A stretch of 64,000 nt of DNA from Ktedonosporobacter rubrisoli (GCF_004208415.1 NZ_CP035758.1:9796001-9860000); one strand, 5' to 3'; positions 1 to 8,728 are shown, numbered from the stretch's first letter. The notes: generated from the sequence alone by a model not told the origin. Translations and numbers: made by a program.

Positions 1-119
1 CCTGAGCTTTGGCTGGATTGGTGGGAGCCTGGGAAAATCTTTCTATAAGGCGCGGGTTACTAACAGATTGAAGCCCTAAAGGCAGTGCTATCAGGCGTAC
101 TCAGGCTATAGCTTTCGGC

Positions 120-165
120 TCAGGATGGAGGCAGGGCAAAGTATAGCTGCTCCGCTCCATCCTGA
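120..165. other. 11-bp inverted repeat
   Basis: TCAGGATGGAG (120-130) is complementary to CTCCATCCTGA (155-165), with a 24-nt loop. No gene was recognised in bases 1-187. The hairpin has no T-run on either side, so calling it a terminator would be a guess. Confidence 0.45.
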
Positions 166-174
166 AATGATTAC

Positions 175-215
175 CGGCCTCTAGAAGCTACTTTGAGAGG
201 CTATCAGAGGCCGGG
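175..215 (-). terminator. Hairpin at 3' end of the 102-aa gene
   Basis: CCGGCCTCT (175-183) pairs with AGAGGCCGG (207-215). On the minus strand it overlaps the last codons and stop of the hypothetical gene that ends at 188. A 9-bp GC-rich stem here fits a terminator or 3'-stabilising hairpin, although a clear U-tract is missing. Confidence 0.4.
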
Positions 216-496
216 GACGTCTCGGGAAGAATACTTGTAAAGAAGTATTTAGGATTGTTCTCGTTTAAGGCGGTGATCCAGCCCAGCACAAATCCAGAGT
301 TCCACTTCTCGTTGTGCCTTTTATCGAGCAGGCATTCTTTGAGGAAGGTAATGATGGATTGGCTGGTGAGAGGATATGGCTGCTCACTATTGGTATCGTA
401 ATGATAAAGGCAGCCATTGAAAAAGCCTTCTGTAAAATCCTCGTCGTCATCTACAATCGAGCTTTTTCCGATTTTGAGCATGGTCTGACGTGCCAT
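188..496 (-). CDS. Hypothetical protein, 102 aa
   Basis: I do not recognise the family. The product is a soluble, acidic protein of 102 residues without signal peptide or membrane segment. It begins MARQTMLKIGKSSIVDDDED and has a Trp-rich centre (WNSGFVLGWITAL). The ATG at 496 is supported by an AAAGGAA Shine-Dalgarno sequence about 8 nt upstream on the minus strand. The Asp-rich N-terminus and central FFNGCLYHYD / FLKECLLD segments suggest a small helical fold, but this is only an impression. It stands alone, facing away from the HTH genes downstream, and a GC-rich hairpin overlaps its 3' end. The overlapping ORFs on the other strand have no ribosome-binding site and look like shadows. Confidence 0.6.
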   Translation of the reverse strand: MARQTMLKIGKSSIVDDDEDFTEGFFNGCLYHYDTNSEQPYPLTSQSIITFLKECLLDKRHNEKWNSGFVLGWITALNENNPKYFFTSILPETSPASDSLSK

Positions 497-600
497 TTTG
501 CAAGTTCCTTTCTCTCGACTTGACTAATGGCCCCTCTTGCCGCTATGCTTGCGACGTGGAGTGGCTAGATTGGTGTTAACTATTGGCTAGTCTCTTCATA

Positions 601-629
601 AAGGTCTACGTTCCCTCGTAGGCCTTTTT
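601..629 (+). terminator. Intrinsic terminator without an obvious gene
   Basis: AAGGTCTACG (601-610) pairs with CGTAGGCCTT (617-626), one G-T wobble, with a 6-nt loop and a run of five T. It is a textbook rho-independent terminator for plus-strand transcription, but the 100 bases upstream contain no plausible plus-strand gene. It may be the remains of a lost gene or may stop antisense transcription out of the 188-496 gene. The rest of 497-943 is AT-rich and shows no gene. Confidence 0.65.
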
Positions 630-880
630 ACGTTGGTGTTGCACAGCTTTGCGGCCAACTATGAACGGTTCATAATAAAGTGTCCTCCTCCGTTTTTTTG
701 CCCTTCAATTGCTTTAGCTCTATATGAGCTTCATATTAAGTTTGCCTTTGTTTGCCAATGTAAGTCAATCTACGTTTAAATTGGCGGACATACTAGAATA
801 ATAAAGTATACTATTCGGGATAGTCAAGATATTGTTTGTATATACTTATAAATAATAATCTTTGAGAAATTTCTAATCTA

Positions 881-920
881 TTGCGTGAATCTGTCCATTA
901 ACGTATACTTACGTATACTT
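881..920 (+). promoter_or_regulatory. Promoter and 10-bp tandem repeat before the HTH genes
   Basis: TTGCGT (881-886), a 17-nt spacer and TATACT (904-909) form a good housekeeping-type promoter. The -10 lies in the first of two tandem copies of ACGTATACTT (901-910 and 911-920), which could also be an operator for one of the HTH proteins encoded just downstream. Confidence 0.55.
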
Positions 921-943
921 AGTAAAGGAGGCCTGATACAATT

Positions 944-1150
944 ATGCCAATATCGATAGATGGAGACGAGTACTATACTATTGAAGAGGCTCGTCAATAT
1001 CTAGGAGGCATTTCGAGGGAGACGTTGCGTAAAAAAGCCCAGAAGAATGGCATTAAAAGATATGCGAAGGGTATTTCGCGGACAATCTATTATCGCAAAT
1101 CTGATCTTGATCAGTTAAACGAGCTACGCCCGCTGGATGAGGATAAATAA
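944..1150 (+). CDS. Small helix-turn-helix DNA-binding protein (excisionase/MerR-like)
   Basis: This is a 68-aa protein consisting of little more than a winged-helix HTH of the excisionase / MerR-N type. YYTIEEARQYLGGISRETLRK (about residues 10-30) fits helix-turn-helix, and the basic stretch after it plus IYYRKSDLDQL fits the wing and the characteristic last helix. A strong AAAGGAGG sequence (924-931) lies about 12 nt before the ATG. The gene is first of three tandem small HTH genes of the same general type (next at 1257, then a broken one at 1454). Such proteins act as recombination directionality factors or as small repressors in integrated elements; which applies here cannot be told, since no integrase gene is present in the window next to it. 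Confidence 0.7.
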   Translation: MPISIDGDEYYTIEEARQYLGGISRETLRKKAQKNGIKRYAKGISRTIYYRKSDLDQLNELRPLDEDK

Positions 1151-1256
1151 GTCTTTCTTTCAAAGCCCGATAGGCGTCTATTGAGACGTGTAGAGATTCT
1201 CTTTATGAGGCTGCAAGCTTCAAGCGATAAATCTAAAAACAAGAGGGTTGACCCGG

Positions 1257-1439
1257 ATGACAGATCTACTCACAGTAGAACAGGTAGCCCAGGAACTGCA
1301 GGTAAATGTCAAAACTGTCTATCAGTGGATCAAAGCGAAGCGGCTGAAAGCTACCAATATAGGTACAAAAAATAGAGCTAACTGGCGTATCGAACGGAAG
1401 GACCTTGAGAACTTTCTTGACGAGGGGAAAACTGACTAA
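1257..1439 (+). CDS. Excisionase-family helix-turn-helix protein
   Basis: A 60-aa protein with the full excisionase-type (HTH_17) pattern: LLTVEQVAQELQVNVKTVYQW is the helix-turn-helix, followed by IKAKRLKATNIG and the wing WRIERKDLENFL. The ATG at 1257 is preferred to the in-frame TTG at 1248, because AAGAGGG (1241-1247) lies 9 nt before the ATG but directly abuts the TTG. The protein closely resembles the HTH protein at 58830-59075 in the accessory region and the broken copy immediately downstream. It probably binds DNA as a repressor or excision factor. No integrase or relaxase accompanies it here, so it may be a left-over from a larger element. Confidence 0.75.
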   Translation: MTDLLTVEQVAQELQVNVKTVYQWIKAKRLKATNIGTKNRANWRIERKDLENFLDEGKTD

Positions 1440-1453
1440 GGAGGCCTGCTGTT

Positions 1454-1583
1454 ATGCCCGATCAGCAGGTTAACTGTTGAAGAGCTGCGCGTCCATCCTA
1501 AGACGGTTCGTCAATGGATACGAGAAGGTGAGCTTGACGCGTTCGATACTGGCAGAGTTAACGCATATCGGGCAAAGATTTGA
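1454..1583 (+). pseudogene. Frameshifted third HTH gene
   Basis: From the ATG at 1454 the reading frame starts MPDQQ and stops after eight codons. In the frame one base away the sequence continues LTVEELRVHPKTVRQWIREG, followed by ELDAFDTGRVNAYRAKI and a stop at 1581-1583. This is clearly another excisionase-type helix-turn-helix of the kind encoded at 1257, so one extra base near 1467-1470 has split it. No usable start codon exists in the HTH frame after the upstream stop at 1437. An AAGGAGG sequence (1438-1444) at the correct distance from the ATG shows that the gene was once translated. Sequencing error is the alternative explanation. Confidence 0.65.
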
Positions 1584-1770
1584 ACGATTTTATCTAGAAA
1601 CGTAAAACGAGTAAAAGAATTAGAAGAAAGCAAGAGTAAGTTGTGTCTTGCCGGTCTGCTCATCCACATGTGCTATTTCATTGAAAGTCAGCCGAAAAAG
1701 CCTCATTATTATATCCATGGAATTTTTGTACGAGCCATTATGAGGCAGTAAGGAAGGTAGGCAACGTTTT

Positions 1771-4089
1771 TTGGCTACTGAACAGAATAACGCAACTTCA
1801 ATAGCTACGACACCGGAAGACTCATCTTTAGCTGTTACAGATATCGCGCAGACGCTCAGCTCCGAATTGAGTTTGTCGAGCGGGCAGATTGCGCGCACGA
1901 TTGCTTTGCTGGATGAGGGCAATACTATTCCCTTCATCGCGCGCTATCGTAAGGAAGTGACCGGCAGCCTGGACGAAGTGCAGATCCAGGCCATTGCGGA
2001 TCGTACCGCGTCCTTGCGCGCCTTGCATGAGCGCAAGCAGGATGTGCATCGTCTCATCGAGACACAGGGCAAGCTAACGCCAGAACTCGCCGCCGCCATC
2101 AGTGCAGCTAAGACTTTGCAAGAGGTTGAGGATCTCTATTTACCCTATCGGCCCAAGCGCAAGACGCGGGCCAGCGTCGCTCGCGAGAAAGGGCTTGCGC
2201 CCCTGGCTGAGGTTATCCTGCAGCAGCTTGAAATAGCAGGCGATGCGCAGGCAGCTTTAGAAAAGCATGCCAAACCTTTTCTTGATGCTGAAAAAGGGGT
2301 CGAGACCAGCCTGGAGGCGTACGCCGGAGCCAGCGATATCGTCGCCGAGATTATTTCTGAAGATGCCAATGTGCGTGGGAGCATGCGCTCATCTTTCTTC
2401 AAGCGCTCAACAGTGGGAGCTAAGGCTGCAGATCCCGAGAAGCTGGCAGAAAAAGATCCCACAGGCGTCTATCAGTTATACTACGATTTCAACGAAGACG
2501 TAACGAAGCTGGTGCCGCATCGCGTTCTGGCCCTCAATCGGGCTGAGCGCGAAGATGTCTTGCGCGTCAGCGTCTCGCTGTCCTATGAGCAGGCTAAAGC
2601 TTATATCACGCAACACTATCCAGTTAAAGCTAGCTCGCCATTCGCCTCTATTCTCTCCGAAGCCATGGAAGATGGCTACAAGAGGCTGCTGGCTCCGGCC
2701 ATGGAACGCGAGGTGCGCATGGAGTTGACGCGGCAGGCCGAAGAGCACGCGATCAATATCTTTGCGGCAAACTTGCGCAATCTCTTGCTTCAGCCGCCCT
2801 TACGTGGCAAAAAAGTGCTGGGCATCGATCCCGGCTTTCGTACTGGTTGTAAATTGGCTGTCGTGGATGAAACAGGCAAATATATCATATCGGATACCAT
2901 GTATCTCCACCAGGCCGATAAGGCTCGCGATCTCCTGCGCAAGCTGCTAGAACACTATCAGATAGAGATTATTGCTATCGGGAACGGCACAGCTTCGCGC
3001 GAGACTGAGCAGTTAGTTGCGGCGCTGATTAAGGATCTGGAGAGCGAAAAAGGGAAAACCAGGCAGACGGGCTATATGATTGTGAATGAGGCCGGCGCTT
3101 CGGTCTACTCGGCTTCGGAGGCGGCGCGCGAAGAGTTTCCGACCCTTGACGCTACCCAGCGCGGCACGATCTCGATTGCGCGCCGCCTGCAAGATCCTCT
3201 GGCCGAACTGGTGAAGATCGATCCAAAGGCGGTTGGCGTTGGGCTCTATCAGCATGATGTGGATCAGAAAGATCTGGCAGCCATGCTGGACCGCGTTGTG
3301 GTGTCGTGCGTAAACTTTGCTGGCGTGGAAGTCAACTCGGCCTCTGCAGCTTTGCTAAAGCACGTTTCGGGCATCAATACGCGGGTGGCGAATGCGATTG
3401 TCAAGTACCGTGAGGCCAACGGACCCTTTAAATCGCGTGAAGAGCTGCATAAGGTGCCAGGTCTGGGACCTGCCACTTTTGTGCAGGCCGCTGGTTTCCT
3501 CAAGATTGCTAATGGCAACGAATTGCTTGATAATACCTTTATCCATCCAGAGAGCTATAATGCGGCACGCGCTCTATTAGATATGTTGCCCGGCGAGAAG
3601 ACGGCTCGCCCTTCAGAACGTATCACCCAATTTCGCCAGCTGGTAAAGCTGCAAAACAGCTTGGGGCGCAGCAAGCGCAACCAGTCTGCCGGCGGAGGCT
3701 GTGAGCAGGCAGCCTGGTCGGATCTTGCCAAAAAGATCGGTGTCGGACTTCCAACGCTACAGGACATTCTGGAAAACCTTGAGAAGCCCGGCCTTGATCC
3801 ACGCGACGCTCTGCCAGCGCCTATTCTGCGCCATGACGTCCTGAAGATGGAAGATTTGCAGACCGGCATGGTCTTGCAGGGCACCGTACGTAACGTCGTA
3901 GACTTTGGTGCCTTTGTCGATATTGGTGTTAAGCAAGATGGCCTAGTGCATGTCTCGGAGATGGCCGACCGTTTTGTCAAAGATCCGCTCAGTATCGTCT
4001 CAGTGGGCCAGGTTGTGCAGGTCCGTGTGCTCAAAGTAGATATGCAGCGTGGGCGCGTGCAGTTGAGCATGCGCGGCATTGAGCAGTAA
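1771..4089 (+). CDS. tex: Tex-family RNA-binding transcription accessory protein
   Basis: The 772-aa product has the whole Tex architecture: a helical N-terminal part (IPFIARYRKEVTGSLDEVQI near residue 50), a YqgF/RNase-H-like domain (GIDPGFRTGCKLAVVDETG from about 351), tandem helix-hairpin-helix motifs (from about 530) and a C-terminal S1 RNA-binding domain (GTVRNVVDFGAFVDIGV near 705). Tex proteins bind nucleic acids and are linked to transcription, RNA turnover and stress; the precise role is poorly settled. The length is typical, with about 35 extra residues at the N-terminus. The start is TTG, with AGGAAGG (1751-1757) rather far upstream. The gene stands alone and faces the kinase gene convergently. 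Confidence 0.92.
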   Translation: MATEQNNATSIATTPEDSSLAVTDIAQTLSSELSLSSGQIARTIALLDEGNTIPFIARYRKEVTGSLDEVQIQAIADRTASLRALHERKQDVHRLIETQGKLTPELAAAISAAKTLQEVEDLYLPYRPKRKTRASVAREKGLAPLAEVILQQLEIAGDAQAALEKHAKPFLDAEKGVETSLEAYAGASDIVAEIISEDANVRGSMRSSFFKRSTVGAKAADPEKLAEKDPTGVYQLYYDFNEDVTKLVPHRVLALNRAEREDVLRVSVSLSYEQAKAYITQHYPVKASSPFASILSEAMEDGYKRLLAPAMEREVRMELTRQAEEHAINIFAANLRNLLLQPPLRGKKVLGIDPGFRTGCKLAVVDETGKYIISDTMYLHQADKARDLLRKLLEHYQIEIIAIGNGTASRETEQLVAALIKDLESEKGKTRQTGYMIVNEAGASVYSASEAAREEFPTLDATQRGTISIARRLQDPLAELVKIDPKAVGVGLYQHDVDQKDLAAMLDRVVVSCVNFAGVEVNSASAALLKHVSGINTRVANAIVKYREANGPFKSREELHKVPGLGPATFVQAAGFLKIANGNELLDNTFIHPESYNAARALLDMLPGEKTARPSERITQFRQLVKLQNSLGRSKRNQSAGGGCEQAAWSDLAKKIGVGLPTLQDILENLEKPGLDPRDALPAPILRHDVLKMEDLQTGMVLQGTVRNVVDFGAFVDIGVKQDGLVHVSEMADRFVKDPLSIVSVGQVVQVRVLKVDMQRGRVQLSMRGIEQ

Positions 4090-4143
4090 GCAAGACTCTC
4101 TATTGCCGATATGGCAGAGTTAGCGGGTTGTGAGCGCAAAGCT

Positions 4144-4161
4144 AGCGCTTATGACCCGCTT
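4144..4161. repeat. 18-bp repeat, copy 1
   Basis: AGCGCTTATGACCCGCTT occurs identically here and at 7124-7141. In this copy it is flanked by GCTAGC on both sides. The core GGTCATAAGC (minus strand here) recurs at about 22454 and 23773 on the plus strand. See the separate finding on this dispersed motif. Confidence 0.5.
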
Positions 4162-4198
4162 GCTAGCCGGGCTTTTCTGCTAAAAGCAGTTCCACAGA

Positions 4199-4231
4199 GA
4201 GGGTCAAAAAACCATTAGCTTCTTGACCCTC
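4199..4231. terminator. Hairpin between convergent tex and kinase genes
   Basis: GAGGGTCAA (4199-4207) and TTGACCCTC (4223-4231) form a perfect 9-bp stem with a 15-nt loop between the ends of two convergent genes. The U-tract is poor, so a bidirectional terminator is likely but not certain. Confidence 0.5.
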
Positions 4232-4331
4232 CACAACTCTCCGGGTCATACGGTAGGCTAATTCCTCCGCTCTCGAATGGCGGGAGAGGAATTGGCTGAC
4301 TCGGTGCTGCTCTTAAATTCGCCAGCGAAGA

Positions 4332-7034
4332 TTATAGTTGTTCTATGCGCCGGGTGCAATCAGCATACACTTCCTCGATCCAGAAAACAGGCTCCTCTCC
4401 GTTTTGCGCGCGCTTGAAATCGCGCAGGGCATCATGATAGTTGCCCTCTCTGTAGGCGATCAGGCCGCGCACTGCATAGGCTTGCTGGCAATGCCCGTCG
4501 AGTTCCAGAGCGTGTAAGCAATCGGCGCGCGCCTGCTCATACTCATCCTGCCAGCAATAGACACGCGCACGATACGCGTAGCCGGAAGCGCTGGTATGCT
4601 CGCTAAGCGCTTTCTCGCAATCGTTGAGCGCCTGCTGATATGCACCGCGCCCGGCGTAAATCCAGGCACGATGGAGGTAGGGGGCGCCATCGTCTGGTTC
4701 ACATGTCAGGGCTTTATTAAAATCGGCAAGCGCGCGCTCAGCATCTCCCTGGGCATAAAAGACCTGACCTCGATTGTCGTAGTAGAGCCAGTTCTCTGGC
4801 TCAATTTCGCATGAGTAGCTATAGGCATCAATAGCCGTGTCATACTCTTTCAGGCACAAAGAGAAATAGCCCAGCGCATCGTAGACCGAGGCATCACCAG
4901 GCGCAAGATCCAGCGCCTGGCGCAGATATTTTCTCGCCATGTCATAGCGTTTAAGCGCGGTGCAGGCTTTGGCGGCGGAGACGAGCGCGGCGGCCAACTT
5001 GTCATCAAGCGCCCATGCTTGCTGAAAATCTGTCAGCGCCTCTTCGTGCCGATGGAGTTTAGCATAGGCGTCGCCACGCTGGAGGTAGGCGTTGGCGCTC
5101 TGCGGCTCCAATGCTAGCAAGTGATTGAACTCGTCGATGGCTCGCTCATATTTTCCTAGCGCGGCGGAGAGCAGACCCAGGCTGAGCCAGAAGCTATCAA
5201 TATCCGGCCTCAGTTCTGCCGCGCGCCGATTATCCTCATAGGCCAGCTCATACTTGTCGAGTACCGCATAGAGCAAGCTGCGATTAATCCAGGCCTGAGC
5301 ATCGCCAGGCTTGAGCCGCAGCGCCTGAGCATAGTCCTCAAGTGCCTCCTGATACTGACCCAGGCGGAAACGAGACATTGCGCGAAACTTATACGAATCC
5401 TGGTGTTTGGCATTCAGTTCTAGCGCCCGACTACACTCCTGAAGCGCCTGCTCATATTGCTTCTCCTCATAGGAGATACGGCCAAGACAAAACCAGAGTG
5501 CGGCCTCTGCTGGTGCCTGCTCAATCACGCGATAGAGATCCTTGCGTGCCCTATCATGATCCTCCAACCAGAGATAGACCATAGCGCGAGCCAGGAGGGC
5601 CCGCATATCTCCTGGATGCTGAGCCAGCACGCGCTGACAATCGGCCAGGGCCTGATCCAGTTTGCCCAACCGGCTGTAAACCTCTGTTTGATAGCCATAG
5701 ATATCAACTTGAGAAGGATCTAGTTCCAGCGCTCGCTGACAATCGGCCAGGGCTAGCTCGTTCTCCTGCATCTCAAGATGCGTCAGAGCGCGATTCACAT
5801 AAGCGCGATAATAGCGGGGAAAAAGAGCGATGGCGCTATCGAAATCCGCAAGGGCGTTGGGATACTGGCCCAGATTCATATAAGCCATGCCGCGGTTGTT
5901 ATACGTAACTACATCTGTGCTGCTCAGCTCCAGGACGCGCCCGTAATCCTTAATGGCCTGATCGTATTGTTCGAGATCATCGTAAACCAGCGCTCGATAG
6001 CGATACGCCGTACTGTCGTTGGGGTCCAGTTCGATAGCGTGCGTCAGGTCAGCGATAGCGCGCTCATAATCGTTGAGGTGGTGATAGATCGATCCACGCA
6101 GCGCATAGCCATCCGCATAGTGTGGAGCAAGGGTCAGGGCCTGGTTGCAGGCATTGAGCGCTTCCGGGTAGAGACGCGCGTCGCTCAATATTAGCCCCTG
6201 CTGCCCCCACAAGTTGGCATCCGCGCGCCAGCCTGAGGGCAAGGCGAAAAAGGTTGGCGTTGGCCGGCATGCCTCCTCCAGTGCGTCAGCGAAGGCTATG
6301 ATGCTGGCAAAACGCTGCTCCGGGCGCTTCTCCAAAGCGCGCCGGATAACCTGCTCAATGGCCTCTGGCAAGGCTGGTATCTTCTCACGCAGAGATGCGG
6401 AAGGCATCTCTCCACAGATCCAGGCATACGCCGTCACTCCCAGAGCGTACTGATCGCTGGCCGCAACAGCCTGTCCAGCAAATTGTTCGGGAGGCATAAA
6501 AGCCAGCGTTCCCGCGCCTCGATAGGGATCGTCGGCCTCGTCTGCTCCCTCGCGCCTCATAATTGCCAGGCCGAAATCGCTCAACAATGCCTCGTCGTTT
6601 ACACCAAACAGGATATTCTGCGGCTTTACATCGCGGTGGATCACTCCCCGATCATGCGCAAATTGCAATGCGCTGGCTACCTGGCGCACGTAGACAGCGG
6701 CACGCGCAGGCGGGAAAACGACGCCTTTAGGATAACGGGAAGCAAACGCACCGCTATGAGCATATTCCATTACCAGAAAGGGCGTCTTGCCTTCCATGCC
6801 AAAATCTAGCACATGAACGATATGGGCATGGTTCAGGCCCCGCAGCAGATCCGCCTCATGCTGGAAGAGCCGAATATCTTCCTCACTTACGCCCGCAGTT
6901 GCTAGCAGCTTAAGAGCTACCTGTGTGCCGTACTGGATGTGCTCGGCAAGATAAACCGTGCCAAAACCGCCACTCCCGATGCTGCGTTTGAGGCGATATT
7001 GACCAAATTGATGGCCGAAGCCGACTCTATTCAT
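4332..7034 (-). CDS. Serine/threonine protein kinase with a long TPR array
   Basis: The 900-aa protein joins an N-terminal Hanks-type kinase (about residues 11-270) to a C-terminal array of about 17 tetratricopeptide repeats (about 275-890). Kinase landmarks are the glycine loop GSGGFGTVYLAE, ALKLL, catalytic VIHRDVKPQN, LSDFGLA and the P+1 region GTLAFMPPEQF, so it should be active. No membrane segment is visible, unlike PknB-type receptors, so it is probably cytoplasmic, with the TPRs serving as a protein-binding platform. Each repeat carries the usual A-x-x-x-Y/G-A-x-x-D pattern, e.g. YERAIADLTHAIELDPNDS. It lies 94 bp downstream of an MFS gene in the same direction. A PP2C phosphatase that could oppose it is encoded at 32176. 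AAAGGAG precedes the ATG by about 11 nt. Confidence 0.93.
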   Translation of the reverse strand: MNRVGFGHQFGQYRLKRSIGSGGFGTVYLAEHIQYGTQVALKLLATAGVSEEDIRLFQHEADLLRGLNHAHIVHVLDFGMEGKTPFLVMEYAHSGAFASRYPKGVVFPPARAAVYVRQVASALQFAHDRGVIHRDVKPQNILFGVNDEALLSDFGLAIMRREGADEADDPYRGAGTLAFMPPEQFAGQAVAASDQYALGVTAYAWICGEMPSASLREKIPALPEAIEQVIRRALEKRPEQRFASIIAFADALEEACRPTPTFFALPSGWRADANLWGQQGLILSDARLYPEALNACNQALTLAPHYADGYALRGSIYHHLNDYERAIADLTHAIELDPNDSTAYRYRALVYDDLEQYDQAIKDYGRVLELSSTDVVTYNNRGMAYMNLGQYPNALADFDSAIALFPRYYRAYVNRALTHLEMQENELALADCQRALELDPSQVDIYGYQTEVYSRLGKLDQALADCQRVLAQHPGDMRALLARAMVYLWLEDHDRARKDLYRVIEQAPAEAALWFCLGRISYEEKQYEQALQECSRALELNAKHQDSYKFRAMSRFRLGQYQEALEDYAQALRLKPGDAQAWINRSLLYAVLDKYELAYEDNRRAAELRPDIDSFWLSLGLLSAALGKYERAIDEFNHLLALEPQSANAYLQRGDAYAKLHRHEEALTDFQQAWALDDKLAAALVSAAKACTALKRYDMARKYLRQALDLAPGDASVYDALGYFSLCLKEYDTAIDAYSYSCEIEPENWLYYDNRGQVFYAQGDAERALADFNKALTCEPDDGAPYLHRAWIYAGRGAYQQALNDCEKALSEHTSASGYAYRARVYCWQDEYEQARADCLHALELDGHCQQAYAVRGLIAYREGNYHDALRDFKRAQNGEEPVFWIEEVYADCTRRIEQL

Positions 7035-7123
7035 AAAGATAATTGCTCCTTTTCCCCTTTAAGCTGGGCAGTATGTAGCTCAGCCTAGCTCAGATGGTTG
7101 ATCTGATAATCCTTATAGCTGCC

Positions 7124-7141
7124 AGCGCTTATGACCCGCTT
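7124..7141. repeat. 18-bp repeat, copy 2
   Basis: Identical to 4144-4161. It overlaps the stop codon of the MFS gene that ends at 7129. The neighbouring bases 7086-7118 resemble part of the solute-binding protein gene at 9696-9728. Confidence 0.5.
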
Positions 7142-8415
7142 TCGCTTGCTACAGGGGCCTGTTCTTCTTTTGTTGGCAAGTAGCGCTCTGCATGGCCCAG
7201 GGCTGTAAAGGAGAAGCTAAAGGCGATAAGGAAGGTGAGAATACCAATCAAGCTATAGACAAGAACAATATTGCCAGTCCAGGCAATGGCGGCGGCACCG
7301 ACCATTGAGCCAAGCGGGATCGCTGACCAGGCCAGCACCCTTGCCACGCTCGTCACGCGTCCCAGCAAATGATTTGGCGTGATCATCTGGCGCAGGCTGC
7401 CGGTATTAATATTGAAGAGGATGCCCAGCCCGGATGATATAGCCCACAGGATAAAAGCCAGCCAGTACCAGGGTGTGAAGGCGAAGGCCACTGTAAACAA
7501 TCCGGCAAGCATAAGCGCTCCCAGGGCAACCGGGCTAAAGGACCAGCGCTTGCGCAGGGGACCGGCCAGGAGCGAGAGCGCAACGATACCCAGGCTACCC
7601 GCTGCATAGAGCCAGCTCACTTGCGTATCGTTGGCTTGCAACCGCTGCTTGGCAAACAAAATAAGCTGAGCATTGGTGGTGATATCCACAAAGTTTACCA
7701 GAGCCATCATGATCGAGATATTGCGCAAAACTGGCTGGCTGAACACATAACGTAATCCTTCCATAATGTCGTTAAGGATATGTTTCTGCTTTCTCTGGCC
7801 CGCAGCTTCTGCATTGAAGCTGACTTTAATGAGCAGTAGCGAGCAGGCAGAAATAAGAAATGAGCCGGCATCCAGATACATAAAACTGGTCAGCGGTAAA
7901 AGCGTAATGAACAGGCCGGCCAGAAGTGGACCGGCGATGCTGGCTGCCGAGTAGCTGGCCTGAATGCGCCCGTTGGCTGTGACCAGATCGTCCTGTTTGA
8001 CCAGACTGGGGATGGCGGCAAATTCGCCTGCATCAAAGCAGATGGTGAGCGTTGAGTGTATAAAGCCTACCGCGTAGATCCACAAGACGGAAAGCAGACC
8101 GAAGCGGGCGAAGATAGGAATTGTAGCAATGACCGCAGCTCTCGCGATATCCGTAAACAGCATTAAGCGTTTGCGATCCACTCTATCAGTCCAGGCGCCC
8201 AGCACTAAGCCAAAGAGCAAATATGGCAGCAGATTGACCGCCGTAGTGATGCCCAGGTTAATCGCCGAACCGGTGAGCTTATACACAAGTAAGGGCAAGG
8301 CGAAAATGGTGATCGAGCTGCCAAGATTTGAGATGGTTTGACCAGTCCAATAATACCAGAAATCCCTCTTCAGATGAGAAACTGCTGACAACTTCTCTGC
8401 TCCGGATTCTTTCAT
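7129..8415 (-). CDS. MFS transporter (drug/siderophore exporter type, MFS_3)
   Basis: This 428-aa protein has twelve predicted hydrophobic segments and the MFS loop signature LGAWTDRVDRKRLM between TM2 and TM3. A long central loop (near FNAEAAGQRKQKH) separates the halves. WYYWTGQTISNLGSSITIFA at the N-terminus is typical of the exporter group that includes EntS and macrolide-efflux-like carriers. The substrate cannot be deduced. I prefer the second in-frame ATG (8415), because GAGG lies 5 nt before it; the first ATG at 8430 has no ribosome-binding site. The gene is followed by the kinase gene in the same direction, and an 18-bp dispersed repeat overlaps its stop codon. Confidence 0.88.
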   Translation of the reverse strand: MKESGAEKLSAVSHLKRDFWYYWTGQTISNLGSSITIFALPLLVYKLTGSAINLGITTAVNLLPYLLFGLVLGAWTDRVDRKRLMLFTDIARAAVIATIPIFARFGLLSVLWIYAVGFIHSTLTICFDAGEFAAIPSLVKQDDLVTANGRIQASYSAASIAGPLLAGLFITLLPLTSFMYLDAGSFLISACSLLLIKVSFNAEAAGQRKQKHILNDIMEGLRYVFSQPVLRNISIMMALVNFVDITTNAQLILFAKQRLQANDTQVSWLYAAGSLGIVALSLLAGPLRKRWSFSPVALGALMLAGLFTVAFAFTPWYWLAFILWAISSGLGILFNINTGSLRQMITPNHLLGRVTSVARVLAWSAIPLGSMVGAAAIAWTGNIVLVYSLIGILTFLIAFSFSFTALGHAERYLPTKEEQAPVASESGS

Positions 8416-8482
8416 ATGCGCCTCTTTCATTAAACTTAATGATTAGTGCTCTGTCAAGGTTGGCGTGACGGGTGAAACAAAT

Positions 8483-8531
8483 GAGGATGCAAGGGCCGGC
8501 CGCCTACGGCGGTGTGCTCGCCTGCATCCTC
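8483..8531 (-). terminator. Large hairpin upstream of the MFS gene
   Basis: GAGGATGCA (8483-8491) pairs with TGCATCCTC (8523-8531); the loop holds a further CCGCC-tac-GGCGG stem. Read on the minus strand it is followed by ATTTGTTT, like a terminator or attenuator in the 5' leader of the MFS gene. The 358-bp gap from 8416 to 8773 contains no gene. Confidence 0.5.
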
Positions 8532-8687
8532 AAGGTGATAAGAACGGATCGATGGGTTATATGAGCGATTTAGGTAAATAATTTGGATCAAAGATAGTAT
8601 GCAATATAAATATTCATGAGTCAATACGGGAGAAGAGAATTAAGCGTCGTATACGGGGAGAGATAACAGACAGGGCACAAAATAAGA

Positions 8688-8728
8688 CCGGGAAGAAGCT
8701 CTCTTTTTTGAGAGTCTATCTTTCCCGG
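8688..8728 (-). terminator. Terminator of the solute-binding protein gene
   Basis: CCGGGAA near 8688 pairs with TTCCCGG ending at 8728, with an inner CTC/GAG stem around a T6 loop. It lies 46 bp beyond the stop codon of the solute-binding protein gene. Confidence 0.6.

Noticed and set aside
3555..4139. 194-codon open frame opposite the tex gene
   Set aside because: It is antisense to the HhH/S1 part of tex, with Ser/Arg-rich composition typical of shadows.
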